A stretch of DNA of 64,000 nucleotides from Roseiflexus castenholzii DSM 13941 (GTDB taxonomy: Bacteria > Chloroflexota > Chloroflexia > Chloroflexales > Roseiflexaceae), in NCBI RefSeq assembly GCF_000017805.1, contig NC_009767.1:496001-560000 (forward strand), given 5' to 3'. Made by a program: the position numbers and the translations under genes. Numbering within the stretch: position 1 is the first letter of the stretch; each line of letters starts with the position of its first letter. Positions 44,710 to 53,654 of this stretch are shown piece by piece. Below the pieces are notes generated by a model that made no database searches, was not told the DNA's origin, and saw only the letters and a list, made by a program, of their open reading frames with translations.

Positions 44710-45504
44710 TCAGTATCCCCGATAATGCAGCAGGTGCTCCTCGTATTCCGCCACAACGTCAAACCCGAGGCGACGGTAGCAGGCGATTGCGGCAGTGTTG
44801 TCCGCACGCACATTCAAACCGATGAGATCGACGGTGCGCAGCAGCGAACGACAGAGCGCCGCAGTTGCCATTGTCGCCAGCCCACGACTGCGAGCTGATG
44901 GCAGGGTGGTGATATTGCCCAATGCCGCAACCCGTTGCTCCATTGAGTAGACATGCACCCCGGCGACGCTGAGCAGCACGCCGTCGGCATCGCGCACGCC
45001 GAAGTATTGACCGGTCTCCAGCATGCGCGGGTCGAACCAGTTTCCCGGATAACTGCGCGCGTAGAGCGCCTGGAGTTCATCGGTTGCCGCCGATGTCAGG
45101 CGTTCAACCACACTGGTGTCGATGCCCGCAAGACGATCCGGGTTTGTCAGCGCCATCTTCAGGTGTGGACCGTGAGGTTCGAGGATGTAGTGCGAGGTGA
45201 GCGCATCGCGCGCTTCGGGCGACAGGTGCGCGTAGAAGTGTGGCGGAAGCAGTGGCATCGCCTGAGCCAGCAATGCCGCGAGTGCCGTCGCCGGTGGGGG
45301 CGCCATCGCCAGGAGAACGGGAAGATCGCCTCCGGTGTAGAGCAGCGCCAGCGCCTGGATGTGGTCGCCTTCCCGCAAGCCATACCAGATGGTGCGGGAC
45401 CAGAAGAAATCGTCGAGATCGCCCAACTCGTAAACATGCAACGCCGGATTCCGGCGCAGATAGGTTTCAATGGTGCGTTTGTCGTGAAGGATGAGCGCTG
45501 CCAT
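44710..45504 (-). CDS. GNAT-family N-acetyltransferase
   Basis: The 264-residue protein has a long N-terminal domain (residues 1-125) and a C-terminal GNAT fold. That fold carries GNWFDPRMLETGQYFGVRDADGVLLSVAGVHVYSMEQRVAALGNITTLPSARSRGLATMATAALCRSLL, the last part being the Q/RxxGxG/A acetyl-CoA loop, followed by IGLNVRADNTAAIACYRRLGFDVV. It probably acetylates an amine on a small molecule or peptide; the substrate is not readable. It converges on tRNA-Arg with a seven-base gap, so little space exists for a terminator. Confidence 0.88.
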   Translation of the reverse strand: MAALILHDKRTIETYLRRNPALHVYELGDLDDFFWSRTIWYGLREGDHIQALALLYTGGDLPVLLAMAPPPATALAALLAQAMPLLPPHFYAHLSPEARDALTSHYILEPHGPHLKMALTNPDRLAGIDTSVVERLTSAATDELQALYARSYPGNWFDPRMLETGQYFGVRDADGVLLSVAGVHVYSMEQRVAALGNITTLPSARSRGLATMATAALCRSLLRTVDLIGLNVRADNTAAIACYRRLGFDVVAEYEEHLLHYRGY

Positions 45505-45541
45505 AGCCTCAGGCGTATCCAGAAGTGCTGCTTGCTCTATG

Positions 45542-45692
45542 ATGCCAATGACGATTGACGATGCCGCATGCTGGTCATTCCGAGCCCTTCGCTTCGCTCA
45601 GGGTAAACGCAGCGCGGAATCGGCGCGGGTCGCGCACGACCCCCTCGCGCTGCTTGGGGGGACTATGCCGGATGTGCACCGGTCATTGGTAT
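45542..45692 (-). repeat. ATACCAATGAC element, copy 5
   Basis: It begins ATGCCAATGACGATTGACGA, one change from the usual end, and finishes GGTCATTGGTAT. Orientation is opposite to copy 1. It lies upstream of the GNAT gene start. Confidence 0.85.
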
Positions 45693-45976
45693 GACATAGT
45701 GTAAACGTCCCATCGCCGATCTGCAACTCTTAGCCGTTCGCTGAAAGTCTGCGCGAATCGACCCTCAGCGGCACGGGCAATGAGAGACGCTCTCGTTGTC
45801 AAGAACCCGGCGTGCCATATTTGTTGATCGACTCACTGCCACGCATCTCGACGACACACAGATCGAGACGTTGCACCGCAACGTCTCGACCGGAACTCGT
45901 ACCCTTGCACCTTCCCGCCTTCAACGTTCGCGCGTTCAATGTTCAACGCGCAACGACTTCCCGCCTTCCACCTTTC
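45693..45976. other. Intergenic region, no gene seen
   Basis: Contains CGTTCGCGCGTTCAATGTTC-type words that also occur near 55925 and 53510. No ORF with a ribosome binding site is visible. Confidence 0.5.
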
Positions 45977-46693
45977 CTAGATTGCCTTCAACCCCTTCAC
46001 CAGATGCGCAAGATCGGCGGGACGCTCGTCGGTGTATTCGAACCCTGGGAAGCCGCCCCAGCGGAAACAGGTGCGCAGGTAATCAACGAACGTCGTGTGG
46101 TGCGGCTCGTCGCGCACCGGCGCATCGGCTGCCGGGTTCGGCAGAATAATCCGGTACACCACCACCGACCGGTGGGGAGCGCTGGCAATATCGGTCTTAT
46201 GGTAGTAATCCGGCGCAAGCGGCGCGTGGTAGGGTCCCATCGCCTCTCTGCCAAATTCGCGGCACGCCTCGCGCCAGATGCTGTACTCTTCCAACGCCAT
46301 GTCGATCGGGTCAACCACCATTGGATCGGTGTAGGAGTACTCCGCCCATTGTGGATGGTATCCGATGAAGTTGACCGATCCGACGATTTCGTACCATGCC
46401 CGCAGGGCGAGCGGCATTGGTCCGACGCGGCGCTCAAGTTCTTCGATGCAGCGATGAACGTCGGGACGTGGCGGCCTGACCGCTTCAGCCGGGAAGGCGA
46501 AGCGGTAGCCAATGCGCTCGAGCCGTGCCCGCAGCACCTCAACATTGTCTCTGGCGCGCCGCATTGTTTCGCGCGCAACCGCCAGCGCGTCGGAGAAGAG
46601 CGGTTCATTGCGAATGCGCTCGCCAGCCGCCATCATTTCGTTCCAGACCTGTTCGTGTTGTCCCTTGCGGTATCGTTCGAGCCAGGTTGCCAT
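45977..46693 (-). CDS. Conserved hypothetical protein
   Basis: AAGGAGGTAGAGACC precedes ATG 46693, a strong reason to start here rather than at 46873. The 238-residue protein begins MATWLERYRKGQHEQVWNEM, continues FSDALAVARETMRRARDNVEVLRARLERIGYRF, ELERRVGPMPLALRAWYEIVGSVNFIGY, and ends TTFVDYLRTCFRWGGFPGFEY. The middle (LERRVGPMPLALRAWYEIVG) resembles SMI1/KNR4-type domains, which occur in immunity proteins of toxin systems. That similarity is only by eye. No membrane segment or enzyme motif is seen. Confidence 0.75.
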   Translation of the reverse strand: MATWLERYRKGQHEQVWNEMMAAGERIRNEPLFSDALAVARETMRRARDNVEVLRARLERIGYRFAFPAEAVRPPRPDVHRCIEELERRVGPMPLALRAWYEIVGSVNFIGYHPQWAEYSYTDPMVVDPIDMALEEYSIWREACREFGREAMGPYHAPLAPDYYHKTDIASAPHRSVVVYRIILPNPAADAPVRDEPHHTTFVDYLRTCFRWGGFPGFEYTDERPADLAHLVKGLKAI

Positions 46694-46869
46694 GGTCTCT
46701 ACCTCCTTTGAGGCAGACTGCAACTGCGCTGCGTATCGTTCCAGGCAGGCGCGATCAGCGATACGTGAAGGGGCGGGTCGAAGACTGAGACGATGGGGAT
46801 GCGCCGGGTACGCCATTGTACGGGAGAGCCTTCTGCGCCGTTGCAGTCCTCCCTGTGCTGCTTGTTTAA

Positions 46870-47397
46870 TCATGATACCCTATCGGTTCCAGGCTTGCGG
46901 AAAGATCCGATCGCCAAACGTGGCAGTTTCTTGCTGGAAAAGGGCGAGCGTTCAGCGAAACGGTTCAGGGCGCTGAGCCTGTGGTCTGAACGTGCCTGGA
47001 CCCTTTCGCAGTATCGCCGGAAGTCGCGTCGCTGCAACCGGGCGATCAGCGCGTAGCACAAAAACGGATGCAGCAGATGGTTCAGCAGCGGCGCGTATGG
47101 AGCGCGCGGGAGCAGGCCCGACACTGCGCCTGCACAAACAGCGACATTGTGGATGAGCGCGAGGATGCTCCAGATGATGATGACACGCGGGAGAACGTAA
47201 CCGCTCATAGAGATCAGGACTCTGCCAGGATGTCGTGCGAACATGCCATTCCCGTGCAGATCAAAGCAATGCGTCTGGAAGGCGCGACAGTCTGCGCCAG
47301 GCACGGGCGGAAAGTTGTCGCGCGGCTGGGGCAGGCTCAGGTAGTTCAGCCATATCATGCCGCTAAGCATGACAACAGTGACCAGGATCAATCCCAT
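46870..47397 (-). CDS. Hypothetical membrane protein
   Basis: The 175-residue ORF starts with a hydrophobic helix (MGLILVTVVMLSGMIWLNYL) and contains two more hydrophobic stretches (VLPRVIIIWSILALIHNVAVCAGAVSG and LLNHLLHPFLCYALIARL), followed by a basic C-terminus. Topology is plausible for a small integral membrane protein. No family is recognised and no strong ribosome binding site is seen, so it may be a chance ORF. Confidence 0.45.
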   Translation of the reverse strand: MGLILVTVVMLSGMIWLNYLSLPQPRDNFPPVPGADCRAFQTHCFDLHGNGMFARHPGRVLISMSGYVLPRVIIIWSILALIHNVAVCAGAVSGLLPRAPYAPLLNHLLHPFLCYALIARLQRRDFRRYCERVQARSDHRLSALNRFAERSPFSSKKLPRLAIGSFRKPGTDRVS

Positions 47398-47476
47398 CCA
47401 TCTCTGCCTCTGTCAAAAGTCAGATATGAGTCTGGCGGTTCGACAGATGATCCACAGAACGCTTTATGCTATGGTC

Positions 47477-47647
47477 ATACCAATGACGCTTGACGATGCC
47501 GCATGCTGGTCATTCCGAGCGCAGCGACGGGTCATTCCGCGCGCAGCGACGGGTCATTCCGCGCGCAGCGCGGAATCTGCGCGGGACGCGCACGACCCCT
47601 CGCGCGGCGTGGGGTGACCATGCCGGATGGTCACAGGGCATTGGTAT
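47477..47647 (-). repeat. ATACCAATGAC element, copy 6
   Basis: From ATACCAATGACGCTTGACGA to CAGGGCATTGGTAT, containing three GCAGCGACGGGTCATTCC-type units. Orientation is opposite to copy 1. Confidence 0.85.
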
Positions 47648-47795
47648 GAGAGGCGAGAGGCGAGAGGTGAGAGGTGAGAGGTGAGAGGTGAGAGGCGAGA
47701 GGTGAGAGGTGAGAGGCGAGAGGCGAGAGGCGAGAGGCGAGAGGCGAGAGGTGAGAGGTGAGAGGTGAGAGGCGAGAGGCGAGAGGCGAGAGGTG
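47648..47795. repeat. GAGAGGC/GAGAGGT 7-bp simple repeat
   Basis: About 21 tandem copies of GAGAGGC or GAGAGGT fill the space between two ATACCAATGAC elements. Similar words on the opposite strand occur near 31515-31590. Confidence 0.9.
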
Positions 47796-47944
47796 ATACC
47801 AATGATGCTTGACGATGCCGCATGCTGGTCATTCCGAGCGCAGCGACGGGTCATTCCGCGCGCAGCGAGGAATCTGCGCGGGACGCGCACGACCCCGCGC
47901 GCTGCTCGGGGTGACCATGCCGGATGGTCACAGGGCATTGGTAT
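47796..47944 (-). repeat. ATACCAATGAC element, copy 7
   Basis: From ATACCAATGATGCTTGACGA to GGGCATTGGTAT. It ends 41 bases before the membrane protein gene at 47986; the element and these 41 bases are repeated at 48660-48851. Confidence 0.85.
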
Positions 47945-47985
47945 AAAAGCGGCAAGACATAGTCGCACGGCGAAAGGAGGGCGCG

Positions 47986-48633
47986 ATGGAACCGCGTGTT
48001 TCAAGGAATGCAATGATCATCGGCATGCTGCTCGTGTTCTTTGGGGTGCTGAGCCTGTTGCAGAACGTTGGCGTGCTGAGTTTCCTGAGTGCACTGATGT
48101 GGGCTGTAGCGTTCGGGGCAGGCGGCGCCGTTTTTCTCTACGTCTTTTTGAAGAGCGATGCCGGTTGGTGGGCGTCCATTCCCGCAGGCGCACTGTTGGG
48201 GATTGCGATGACGATTGGCGCTGAGGAACTGCTCCCCTGGCTGCCAGACGGTTTTACAGGCGCCATCTTCCTCGGCATGCTGAGCCTGGGGTTCCTGTCA
48301 ATTGTCCTGATGAATCATACTCGTTGGTGGGCGCTTATTCCGGGAGGCGCGCTGCTCAGTGTTGCTGCAACTGCGGCATTTTCCGAGGTGCTGCCCGATC
48401 AGGCGGTTGGCGGCGTCCTGTTCCTTGGTCTGGCGGCGACATTTGCGATCCTGGCGCTGCTACAAACGACGCCAGGCATGCGCTGGATGTTCGTTCCTGC
48501 CGCCGTGCTCGGCACAATGGGCCTGCTGCTGATGACGTCGGCGCACCTGGCTGGATTCCTGTGGCCACTGGTGCTGATCAGCATCGGCATTGCGCTTCTG
48601 TTCGGCAGCCGCCAGCGCGAGATCTATCGTTAG
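47986..48633 (+). CDS. Multi-pass membrane protein of unknown function
   Basis: AAAGGAGGGCGCG directly precedes the ATG. The 215-residue protein has about seven hydrophobic helices (AMIIGMLLVFFGVLSLLQNV, LMWAVAFGAGGAVFLYVFLK, SIPAGALLGIAMTIGAEEL, AIFLGMLSLGFLSIVLM, LIPGGALLSVAATAAF, VLFLGLAATFAILALLQ, FVPAAVLGTMGLLLMTSAHL and the last one before SRQREIYR). The pattern WWASIPAGALL/WWALIPGGALL recurs, so the protein seems built by internal duplication. It resembles small DUF-type membrane proteins of Chloroflexi. The function is not known. Confidence 0.8.
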   Translation: MEPRVSRNAMIIGMLLVFFGVLSLLQNVGVLSFLSALMWAVAFGAGGAVFLYVFLKSDAGWWASIPAGALLGIAMTIGAEELLPWLPDGFTGAIFLGMLSLGFLSIVLMNHTRWWALIPGGALLSVAATAAFSEVLPDQAVGGVLFLGLAATFAILALLQTTPGMRWMFVPAAVLGTMGLLLMTSAHLAGFLWPLVLISIGIALLFGSRQREIYR

Positions 48634-48659
48634 AGGGTTTTCACATCTGTAAATCTGTA

Positions 48660-48809
48660 ATACCAATGACGCTTGACGATGCCGCATGCTGGTCATTCCG
48701 AGCCCTTCGCTTCGCTCAGGGTAAACGCAGCGAGGAATCTGAGCGGGTCGTGCACGACCCCTCGCGCTGCTCGGGGTGACAACGCCGGATGTTCACGGGT
48801 CATTGGTAT
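48660..48809 (-). repeat. ATACCAATGAC element, copy 8
   Basis: From ATACCAATGACGCTTGACGA to CACGGGTCATTGGTAT, 26 bases after the membrane protein stop codon. Confidence 0.85.
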
Positions 48810-48851
48810 AAAAGCGGCAATACATAGTCGCACGGCGAAAGGAGGGCGCAG
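48810..48851. repeat. Second copy of the 41-bp leader of the membrane protein gene
   Basis: AAAAGCGGCAATACATAGTC and the following GCACGGCGAAAGGAGGGCGC match 47945-47985 except for one base. The ribosome binding site AAAGGAGG is kept but no gene follows. Confidence 0.8.
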
Positions 48852-49009
48852 AAGATGCCGCATGCGTGTCATTCCGAGCGCAGCCATGCTTGTCATTCCG
48901 AGCCCTTCGCTTCGCTCAGGGTAAACGCAGCGAGGAATCTGAGCGGGTCGTGCACGACCCCTCGCGCTGCTCGGGGTGACAACGCCGGATGTTCACGGGT
49001 CATTGGTAT
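48852..49009 (-). repeat. ATACCAATGAC element, copy 9 (left end missing)
   Basis: The right end CACGGGTCATTGGTAT is intact, but the left end starts inside the family sequence at GAAGATGCCGCATGCGTGTC. It abuts the copied leader at 48810-48851. Confidence 0.8.
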
Positions 49010-49212
49010 AACAGAACACGGATGCACACGAGACGAATGTACACGGACTGGGTGGCATACTGTGTGTCGTAGACGGACAGAAATCGTTCGCCCTGGACGC
49101 TATCGCTTGAGCAATCCGCGCCACAAGCGCGAGGTTTGCGGCTCATAGCGGATTAATGTCTCAAAGAGAGCAAGCGCTGCCGCTGCCCGCGCCGGAGAGA
49201 CGCACACGATTA
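49010..49212. other. Intergenic region, no gene seen
   Basis: About 200 bases between an ATACCAATGAC element and the end of the DICT-domain gene. No ORF or strong hairpin is evident. Confidence 0.4.
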
Positions 49213-49821
49213 TCAATGCCTGATCGCGCGCAATCGCGCGGTCAGTTCTTTTTGCATCACCACAGTCGTGCGCTGTGTCGCCAGGGCATCGCGCGTCACA
49301 ACCGGCGCTGATTGACCGAGCGCGTGGTAAAACGCAGTCATCATCGGTTCGATCTGCGCAAAGCTCACTATCCAGACCGCCTGGAAACGACGGGATGCGC
49401 GGTAGGGCGCGCACCGATCCTCATCGTAAGCGACAAGCGCCGCTGCGATCGTTGGTCCCCAAGCAATGACCGTCCATTCGTGCACGAGGGGCCACTCCGC
49501 TGCCAGAGCAATCGTTGTGACGCCTGGCACGTCGGGCGGCGGCTCATCGGGAAACCCCAGCACAAATGCCTGTGACAACTGTGGCGCAAAGCGGTGATAG
49601 CGATGCGCCTGACGGCGGTAATGGGAGAAGCGCTGGAATGTTGCGATCAGGCACGTCTCCGGTGCTGCGGCGGCATAGTCTTCGATCAGGTAACTCAGCG
49701 CCAGCATCATGCTGCGGCTGTGCAGGGTCTTCTTCTGATCCTGGAAGAATGCTGCGAAACTGAAAGCGCTGAGGGTGTCGATATAGGATGGGTCGAGTGA
49801 AAGCGCATGAGTTGATCGCAT
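49213..49821 (-). CDS. DICT-domain-like sensory protein
   Basis: ATG 49821 follows CAGGAGGCG at suitable distance; a longer start at 49908 lacks this. The 202-residue protein reads YIDTLSAFSFAAFFQDQKKTLHSRSMMLALSYLIEDYAAAAPETCLIATFQRFSHYRRQAHRYHRFAPQLSQAFVLGF, and later LVHEWTVIAWGPTIAAALVAYDE and RRFQAVWIVSFAQIEPMM. This is the pattern of the DICT domain, a sensory module tied to light or nucleotide signalling in cyanobacteria and Chloroflexi. It has no output domain, so it may act as a partner protein. The assignment is by recognition. Confidence 0.65.
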   Translation of the reverse strand: MRSTHALSLDPSYIDTLSAFSFAAFFQDQKKTLHSRSMMLALSYLIEDYAAAAPETCLIATFQRFSHYRRQAHRYHRFAPQLSQAFVLGFPDEPPPDVPGVTTIALAAEWPLVHEWTVIAWGPTIAAALVAYDEDRCAPYRASRRFQAVWIVSFAQIEPMMTAFYHALGQSAPVVTRDALATQRTTVVMQKELTARLRAIRH

Positions 49822-50218
49822 AGGATAAACGCCTCCTGGGAGAGTCGATACATGGACGGTGAAGACACGTGGTATGAGGCGTCGGCGCCCTGTTGGTGCA
49901 TTCGCCATCGGTTATGCTCACGTTGTGGAATCTCCAATCGGCTTGCACATCATCGGCGAGGGCTGCAACCGACAGCAGCTCGATGAGCGTCAATCCCGCT
50001 TCATCGCATTCCCACGTGCATATCATTGGCGGGAGGCTGCAACCGGCAGCAGGGAGATTGCTTCGCTCGCAACAACGTTGGTTCCTCGATTATTCAGATA
50101 CACTCTCAAATTATACAATGATCCCATTAGAAGAAGATTAACACAGAGACCCGATGCATCGACTTGCCGGCATGCTCGGTGCGACAGAGAGACGTAGAGC
50201 AAGGTTGCACACCTCTGG
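49822..50218. other. Intergenic region upstream of dcd
   Basis: About 400 bases between divergent genes. Short ORFs here are Arg-rich and lack ribosome binding sites. GAGGGCTGCAACCGACAGCA and GGGAGGCTGCAACCGGCAGC near 49959 and 50030 are a weak repeat. Nothing else is seen. Confidence 0.4.
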
Positions 50219-50224
50219 TATAAT
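50216..50224 (+). promoter_or_regulatory. Extended -10 promoter element of dcd
   Basis: TGGTATAAT at 50216-50224 is a perfect extended -10 (TGn plus TATAAT). No convincing -35 is found at the usual distance. The dcd start codon lies 70 bases downstream. Confidence 0.5.
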
Positions 50225-50293
50225 GTCGCATTCATACGTTCTGCCGGGAGGCGCAGCGCCAATGGCAGACTGTTCGTGCAAGGAGGAGGCGTT

Positions 50294-50848
50294 GTGACGA
50301 TCAAGTCCGACCGCTGGATACAGGTAATGGCGCGCGAATATGGTATGATCGAGCCGTTTGTTGCCGAACAGGTGCGCGGTGGTATCATTTCATATGGGTT
50401 ATCGTCCTACGGCTACGACATGCGCGTCGCCGATGAGTTCAAGGTGTTCACGAATGTGTTCAACACCCTGGTGGACCCCAAGCACTTCGATCCACGCTCC
50501 TTCGTTGATATTCGCGGCGACTACTGCGACATTCCGCCGAACTCATTCGCGTTGGCGCGCTCGGTCGAATACTTCCGCATTCCGCGCAATGTGCTCTGCA
50601 TCGTGTTGGGGAAAAGCACCATCGCTCGCTGCGGCATCATTGTGAATGTGACGCCGCTTGAGCCAGAGTGGTGCGGGTACGTGACCATCGAAATCTCGAA
50701 TACGACGCCATTGCCTGCGCGCATCTATGCCAACGAAGGGATTGCGCAGGTGCTATTCCTGGAAAGCGACGAACCGCCGCTTGTGTCGTATGCCGATAAA
50801 GCGGGCAAATATCAGAATCAGACGGGGGTTGTGCCGCCGCGATTGTAG
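50294..50848 (+). CDS. dcd: dCTP deaminase
   Basis: GTG 50294 follows AAGGAGGAGGC, so I take it over the upstream codon at 50276. The 184-residue enzyme deaminates dCTP to dUTP, or directly to dUMP in the bifunctional form, in thymidylate supply. Typical segments are MIEPFVAEQVRGGIISYGLSSYGYDMRV, the catalytic region FALARSVEYFRIPRNVLCIVLGKSTIARCGIIVNVTPLEPEWCGYVTIEISNTTPLPARIYANEGIAQVLFLE, with Glu in PLEPEW. C-terminal KAGKYQNQTGVVPPRL is the nucleotide-closing tail. The length fits the family. Confidence 0.95.
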   Translation: MTIKSDRWIQVMAREYGMIEPFVAEQVRGGIISYGLSSYGYDMRVADEFKVFTNVFNTLVDPKHFDPRSFVDIRGDYCDIPPNSFALARSVEYFRIPRNVLCIVLGKSTIARCGIIVNVTPLEPEWCGYVTIEISNTTPLPARIYANEGIAQVLFLESDEPPLVSYADKAGKYQNQTGVVPPRL

Positions 50849-50965
50849 CCATCTTGCTGAAATGGCGCGCCCGCATCGCGCGGGAGATCGAGAACCACCA
50901 CGCTCAGGCGCTATCGACCGGATATGCGGCGCCCTCCTTTGACAGCCCAAAATCTTAGAGAGTAG

Positions 50966-51388
50966 TCACGGTGACGGGATTATCTTCGTGGCGCGGACAA
51001 TGATGTCGCGGATCTGATGGTATCCGACGCGCATCTGCGCTTCATGGGGAGGGAACCAGGCGACGGCGCTGATCCCCTCTTCCGCTTCTGGCACAGCGTC
51101 CCCACCGTCGGCGTGCATCAGGAAAAAGTCAACGCGCTTCCGATACGGCTTGCTTTTCTTCTGAACCATATACGTAACACTTCCGACAAACGCCCCCAAC
51201 TCACCGGTCATCCCAGTCTCTTCGCGCACCTCGCGCACCGCCGCTTCTGCGGCGCTCTCGCCGTCGTCGAGGTGACCTTTGGGCAGCGTCCATTTGCCAT
51301 ACTGGTCGTGGATCAACAGAATGAGCGGCTGCCCGCGTTCGTCGTAGCGATAGACGACACATCCCGCCGCGTCAGGCTGATCGTTCAT
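50966..51388 (-). CDS. Nudix hydrolase
   Basis: I use ATG 51388; the frame extends upstream to 51811, but that part overlaps ccdA on the same strand. The 140-residue protein carries a perfect Nudix box: GHLDDGESAAEAAVREVREETGM, with the REVREETG Glu residues for metal binding. Strands before it include GCVVYRYDERGQPLILLIHD and KWTLPKG. Such short Nudix proteins hydrolyse nucleoside diphosphate derivatives, for example Ap4A or oxidised nucleotides. It is last in a three-gene minus-strand operon after ccdA. Confidence 0.9.
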   Translation of the reverse strand: MNDQPDAAGCVVYRYDERGQPLILLIHDQYGKWTLPKGHLDDGESAAEAAVREVREETGMTGELGAFVGSVTYMVQKKSKPYRKRVDFFLMHADGGDAVPEAEEGISAVAWFPPHEAQMRVGYHQIRDIIVRATKIIPSP

Positions 51389-51417
51389 CAGGAAATCCCT
51401 TCGTCCTGCTGCGTCGT

Positions 51418-52335
51418 CTACTGACCAAAGAAGAGACGTTGCACCCATTGTTCGAGGCTCAGCGCCCACTGCGCCAATGGCGTGCGCTGCGCCCACTCGC
51501 TCAGCGCGGTCAGTTGCCCGGTTGCCAGCAGCAATCCCATGATGACCAGCAGCGCCCCGCTGATCAGGCTGGTGGTGTGCAGGTGCAGTTGATAGCCACC
51601 GATGCTCAGGCTGAACCCGCGCCCGCGCAGCGCCTTCCAGAACGGCGAACCGGCGCCAAGGCGACTGAAAAAGGTTGCCACAATGATCAATGGCGTGCCG
51701 AGACCAAGCGCATAAATGAACGAGAGCACCGCCCCTTGCAAAATAGCGATGCCCTGCGTTGCCAGCAATGTGAGTAATGCCCCCAGGATCGGACCGACGC
51801 ACGCCGTCCATCCAAGCGCAAAGGTCGCGCCATACAGGTACGAGCCGGCAATGCTTGCCGAAGGACGCGACAGGAGTTGCACGCCGCTGAACCCTTTTCC
51901 CAGCATGCTCAGGAGTCCAAAGACGATAACGATCAATCCGCCGATGAAGGTCAGCGCCTCAAGATTGCGAAACAGCGCCTGACTGAGCGCCGTCGCCGTC
52001 GCACCGAGCAGCACCATGGTCGTCGCCAACCCCAGGAAGAACGCGATGGTCATGACCACGATCCGCTCGCGCTGCGCCTGAAATGTGAAGGCGAAGTAGG
52101 CGGGCAGAATTGGCAAGGTACAGGGGGACAGAAAACTGAACACACCGGCAAGAAACGCCGCCGGCGCCAGAATGAGCATGCTGGCGCCGCGTGGCGCCAC
52201 CGGACTGCTGCTTCCCTGACTCAGAATGGCGAGCACTGCAAGCGCCAGCGCAATGCCAAGACCAACAAACAAGGCGCGCCAGGGGAATCGCGTCGCCGAT
52301 GGCGCGGTTGCCGGGTTGGTGTTTTGAACAGACAT
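51418..52335 (-). CDS. ccdA: Cytochrome c biogenesis/thiol-disulfide transporter CcdA
   Basis: The 305-residue membrane protein moves reducing equivalents from cytoplasmic thioredoxin to extracytoplasmic thiol proteins. After an N-terminal helix it shows the family marker AGVFSFLSPCTLPILPAYFAF and, in the matching half, FALGWTACVGPILGALLTLL; the two Cys of these CP/CVGP motifs are the redox pair. Six or more hydrophobic helices are readable. The C-terminus is longer than that of minimal CcdA. It lies 12 bases after the FAD oxidoreductase gene and 29 bases before the Nudix gene. The thioredoxin-like lipoprotein at 54282 may be one of its clients. Confidence 0.92.
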   Translation of the reverse strand: MSVQNTNPATAPSATRFPWRALFVGLGIALALAVLAILSQGSSSPVAPRGASMLILAPAAFLAGVFSFLSPCTLPILPAYFAFTFQAQRERIVVMTIAFFLGLATTMVLLGATATALSQALFRNLEALTFIGGLIVIVFGLLSMLGKGFSGVQLLSRPSASIAGSYLYGATFALGWTACVGPILGALLTLLATQGIAILQGAVLSFIYALGLGTPLIIVATFFSRLGAGSPFWKALRGRGFSLSIGGYQLHLHTTSLISGALLVIMGLLLATGQLTALSEWAQRTPLAQWALSLEQWVQRLFFGQ

Positions 52336-52347
52336 AAGGCAACTCCG

Positions 52348-53391
52348 TTATCGATTGAGCCAGGCGTCAATTGCGCGAGCGACTTCCTGACCGTTCTTGA
52401 TCGCCAGGTGGATGCGCCCTAGCCCGACAGCGTAGTCGCCCGCAAAGAACAATCCGGTCTGCGTGCTATTGAGCATGTCCGCCTTTGCGACTCCATCCGG
52501 CAAAGCATAGCGCCATCCCTGACGATCATACCACATTGGACGGCGGAGATCCTCCTCAAGCACCATGCTGACCATCTCTATCACGGCGGATGCCAGTTCT
52601 TCGGCCGGTGCATCCCACTGTTGCAAACTAAAATGACCGGACATTTGAACGATCAACAGGCTGTGTCCAGGCGGGCAGCGTTCCGTGCCCTTCGTGTGTT
52701 CGAGCGCCAGCCACGCCACCGGATGTTGCCGATCAACATTAACCAGCGCATAGAACGGTCGCTCAATCGGTCGGTCATACGCCAGAGTCAGCGTCAGGCA
52801 GCGTCGATACGGCACGCGGATCAGTTCTCGCACCAGCGCGTCGCGCAATGTCGGATCGAACTCGCTCATTGCCAGGATTTCCGCCGTCTGCGGCGCCGGC
52901 GGCGTCAGCAGCACCGCGTCGGCGGTTCCGGCATGCGCGCCGTTGGCATCAAACAGCATCCAGCGCTCTGTCCCCGTTTCGTGGCGCAGCGCAGCAATCC
53001 GTATTTCCCGCCGCACATCGAGTCCGGCGGCAAGCAGTTTTCCCAACTGATTGAGACCGGCGGCATAGAACCGGGAGGGTTCGGCATTGAGCGTTGGATC
53101 GCCTTCGACGATCGTGCCATCGGCATGGAAGACATACACCGGTTGTGTGATATGGCGCAATCCTTCAGTTGGAAGCCCGGTGTGCAACAGGCGATCCATG
53201 TCTTCGTCCTGCGCTTTGATGACCTGTGCGCCATGGTCGAACACGAACCCGTTGCGTCGGCGCGTCGCCACACGCCCGCCAACGCCGCGACTCTTCTCGT
53301 ATATTGTGATGGAGAGATCAGGATGTCGCTGACGAAGTTCGCGCGCCGCGCTGAGACCGGCCATTCCCGCACCAATGATTGCCAGATGCAC
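52348..53391 (-). CDS. FAD-dependent oxidoreductase, renalase/amine oxidase-like
   Basis: GTG 53391 follows AAGGAGG, which decides the start. The 347-residue flavoprotein opens VHLAIIGAGMAGLSAARELRQRHPDLSITIYEKSRGVGGRVATRR, with the FAD dinucleotide fold and the downstream GGR motif. Next is FVFDHGAQVI, and the C-terminal FAD segment is LFFAGDYAVGLGRIHLAIKNGQEVA. This arrangement is that of renalase-like NAD(P)/FAD oxidoreductases, which may oxidise isomers of NAD(P)H. It is the first gene of the operon with ccdA. Confidence 0.85.
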   Translation of the reverse strand: MHLAIIGAGMAGLSAARELRQRHPDLSITIYEKSRGVGGRVATRRRNGFVFDHGAQVIKAQDEDMDRLLHTGLPTEGLRHITQPVYVFHADGTIVEGDPTLNAEPSRFYAAGLNQLGKLLAAGLDVRREIRIAALRHETGTERWMLFDANGAHAGTADAVLLTPPAPQTAEILAMSEFDPTLRDALVRELIRVPYRRCLTLTLAYDRPIERPFYALVNVDRQHPVAWLALEHTKGTERCPPGHSLLIVQMSGHFSLQQWDAPAEELASAVIEMVSMVLEEDLRRPMWYDRQGWRYALPDGVAKADMLNSTQTGLFFAGDYAVGLGRIHLAIKNGQEVARAIDAWLNR

Positions 53392-53654
53392 GATTTTCCT
53401 CCTTTTCAAGAATCCTACCACAAGAATGGGATCTGTGCAGGTGAGGCGCGAGGTGCGAGAGGAGAGGCGAGAGGGTTTGCAAGGAGAGGCGTTGCACCGC
53501 AACGTCTTGCAATGTTGAAGGTTGAACGTTGCGCGAGGCGAGAAACCCGGTTCCTGGTTCTCAGAATCCCTTACCCCCGTTTGCGATACTCCCTCTGAAA
53601 GTGGTACTATACCCGGTGTGGCCGTCCTGTCGATTCGATGAGTGAGGGAGCCGT
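53392..53654. other. Divergent intergenic region, no gene seen
   Basis: Contains GAGAGG/GCGAGA words and GAAGGTTGAACGTTGC-like words similar to those near 45930 and 56985. No ORF is supported. It separates the minus-strand operon from the Uma2 gene. Confidence 0.4.

Noticed and set aside
51389..51811. N-terminal extension of the Nudix frame
   Set aside because: It overlaps ccdA on the same strand and has no homology-like features; the Nudix domain is complete without it.
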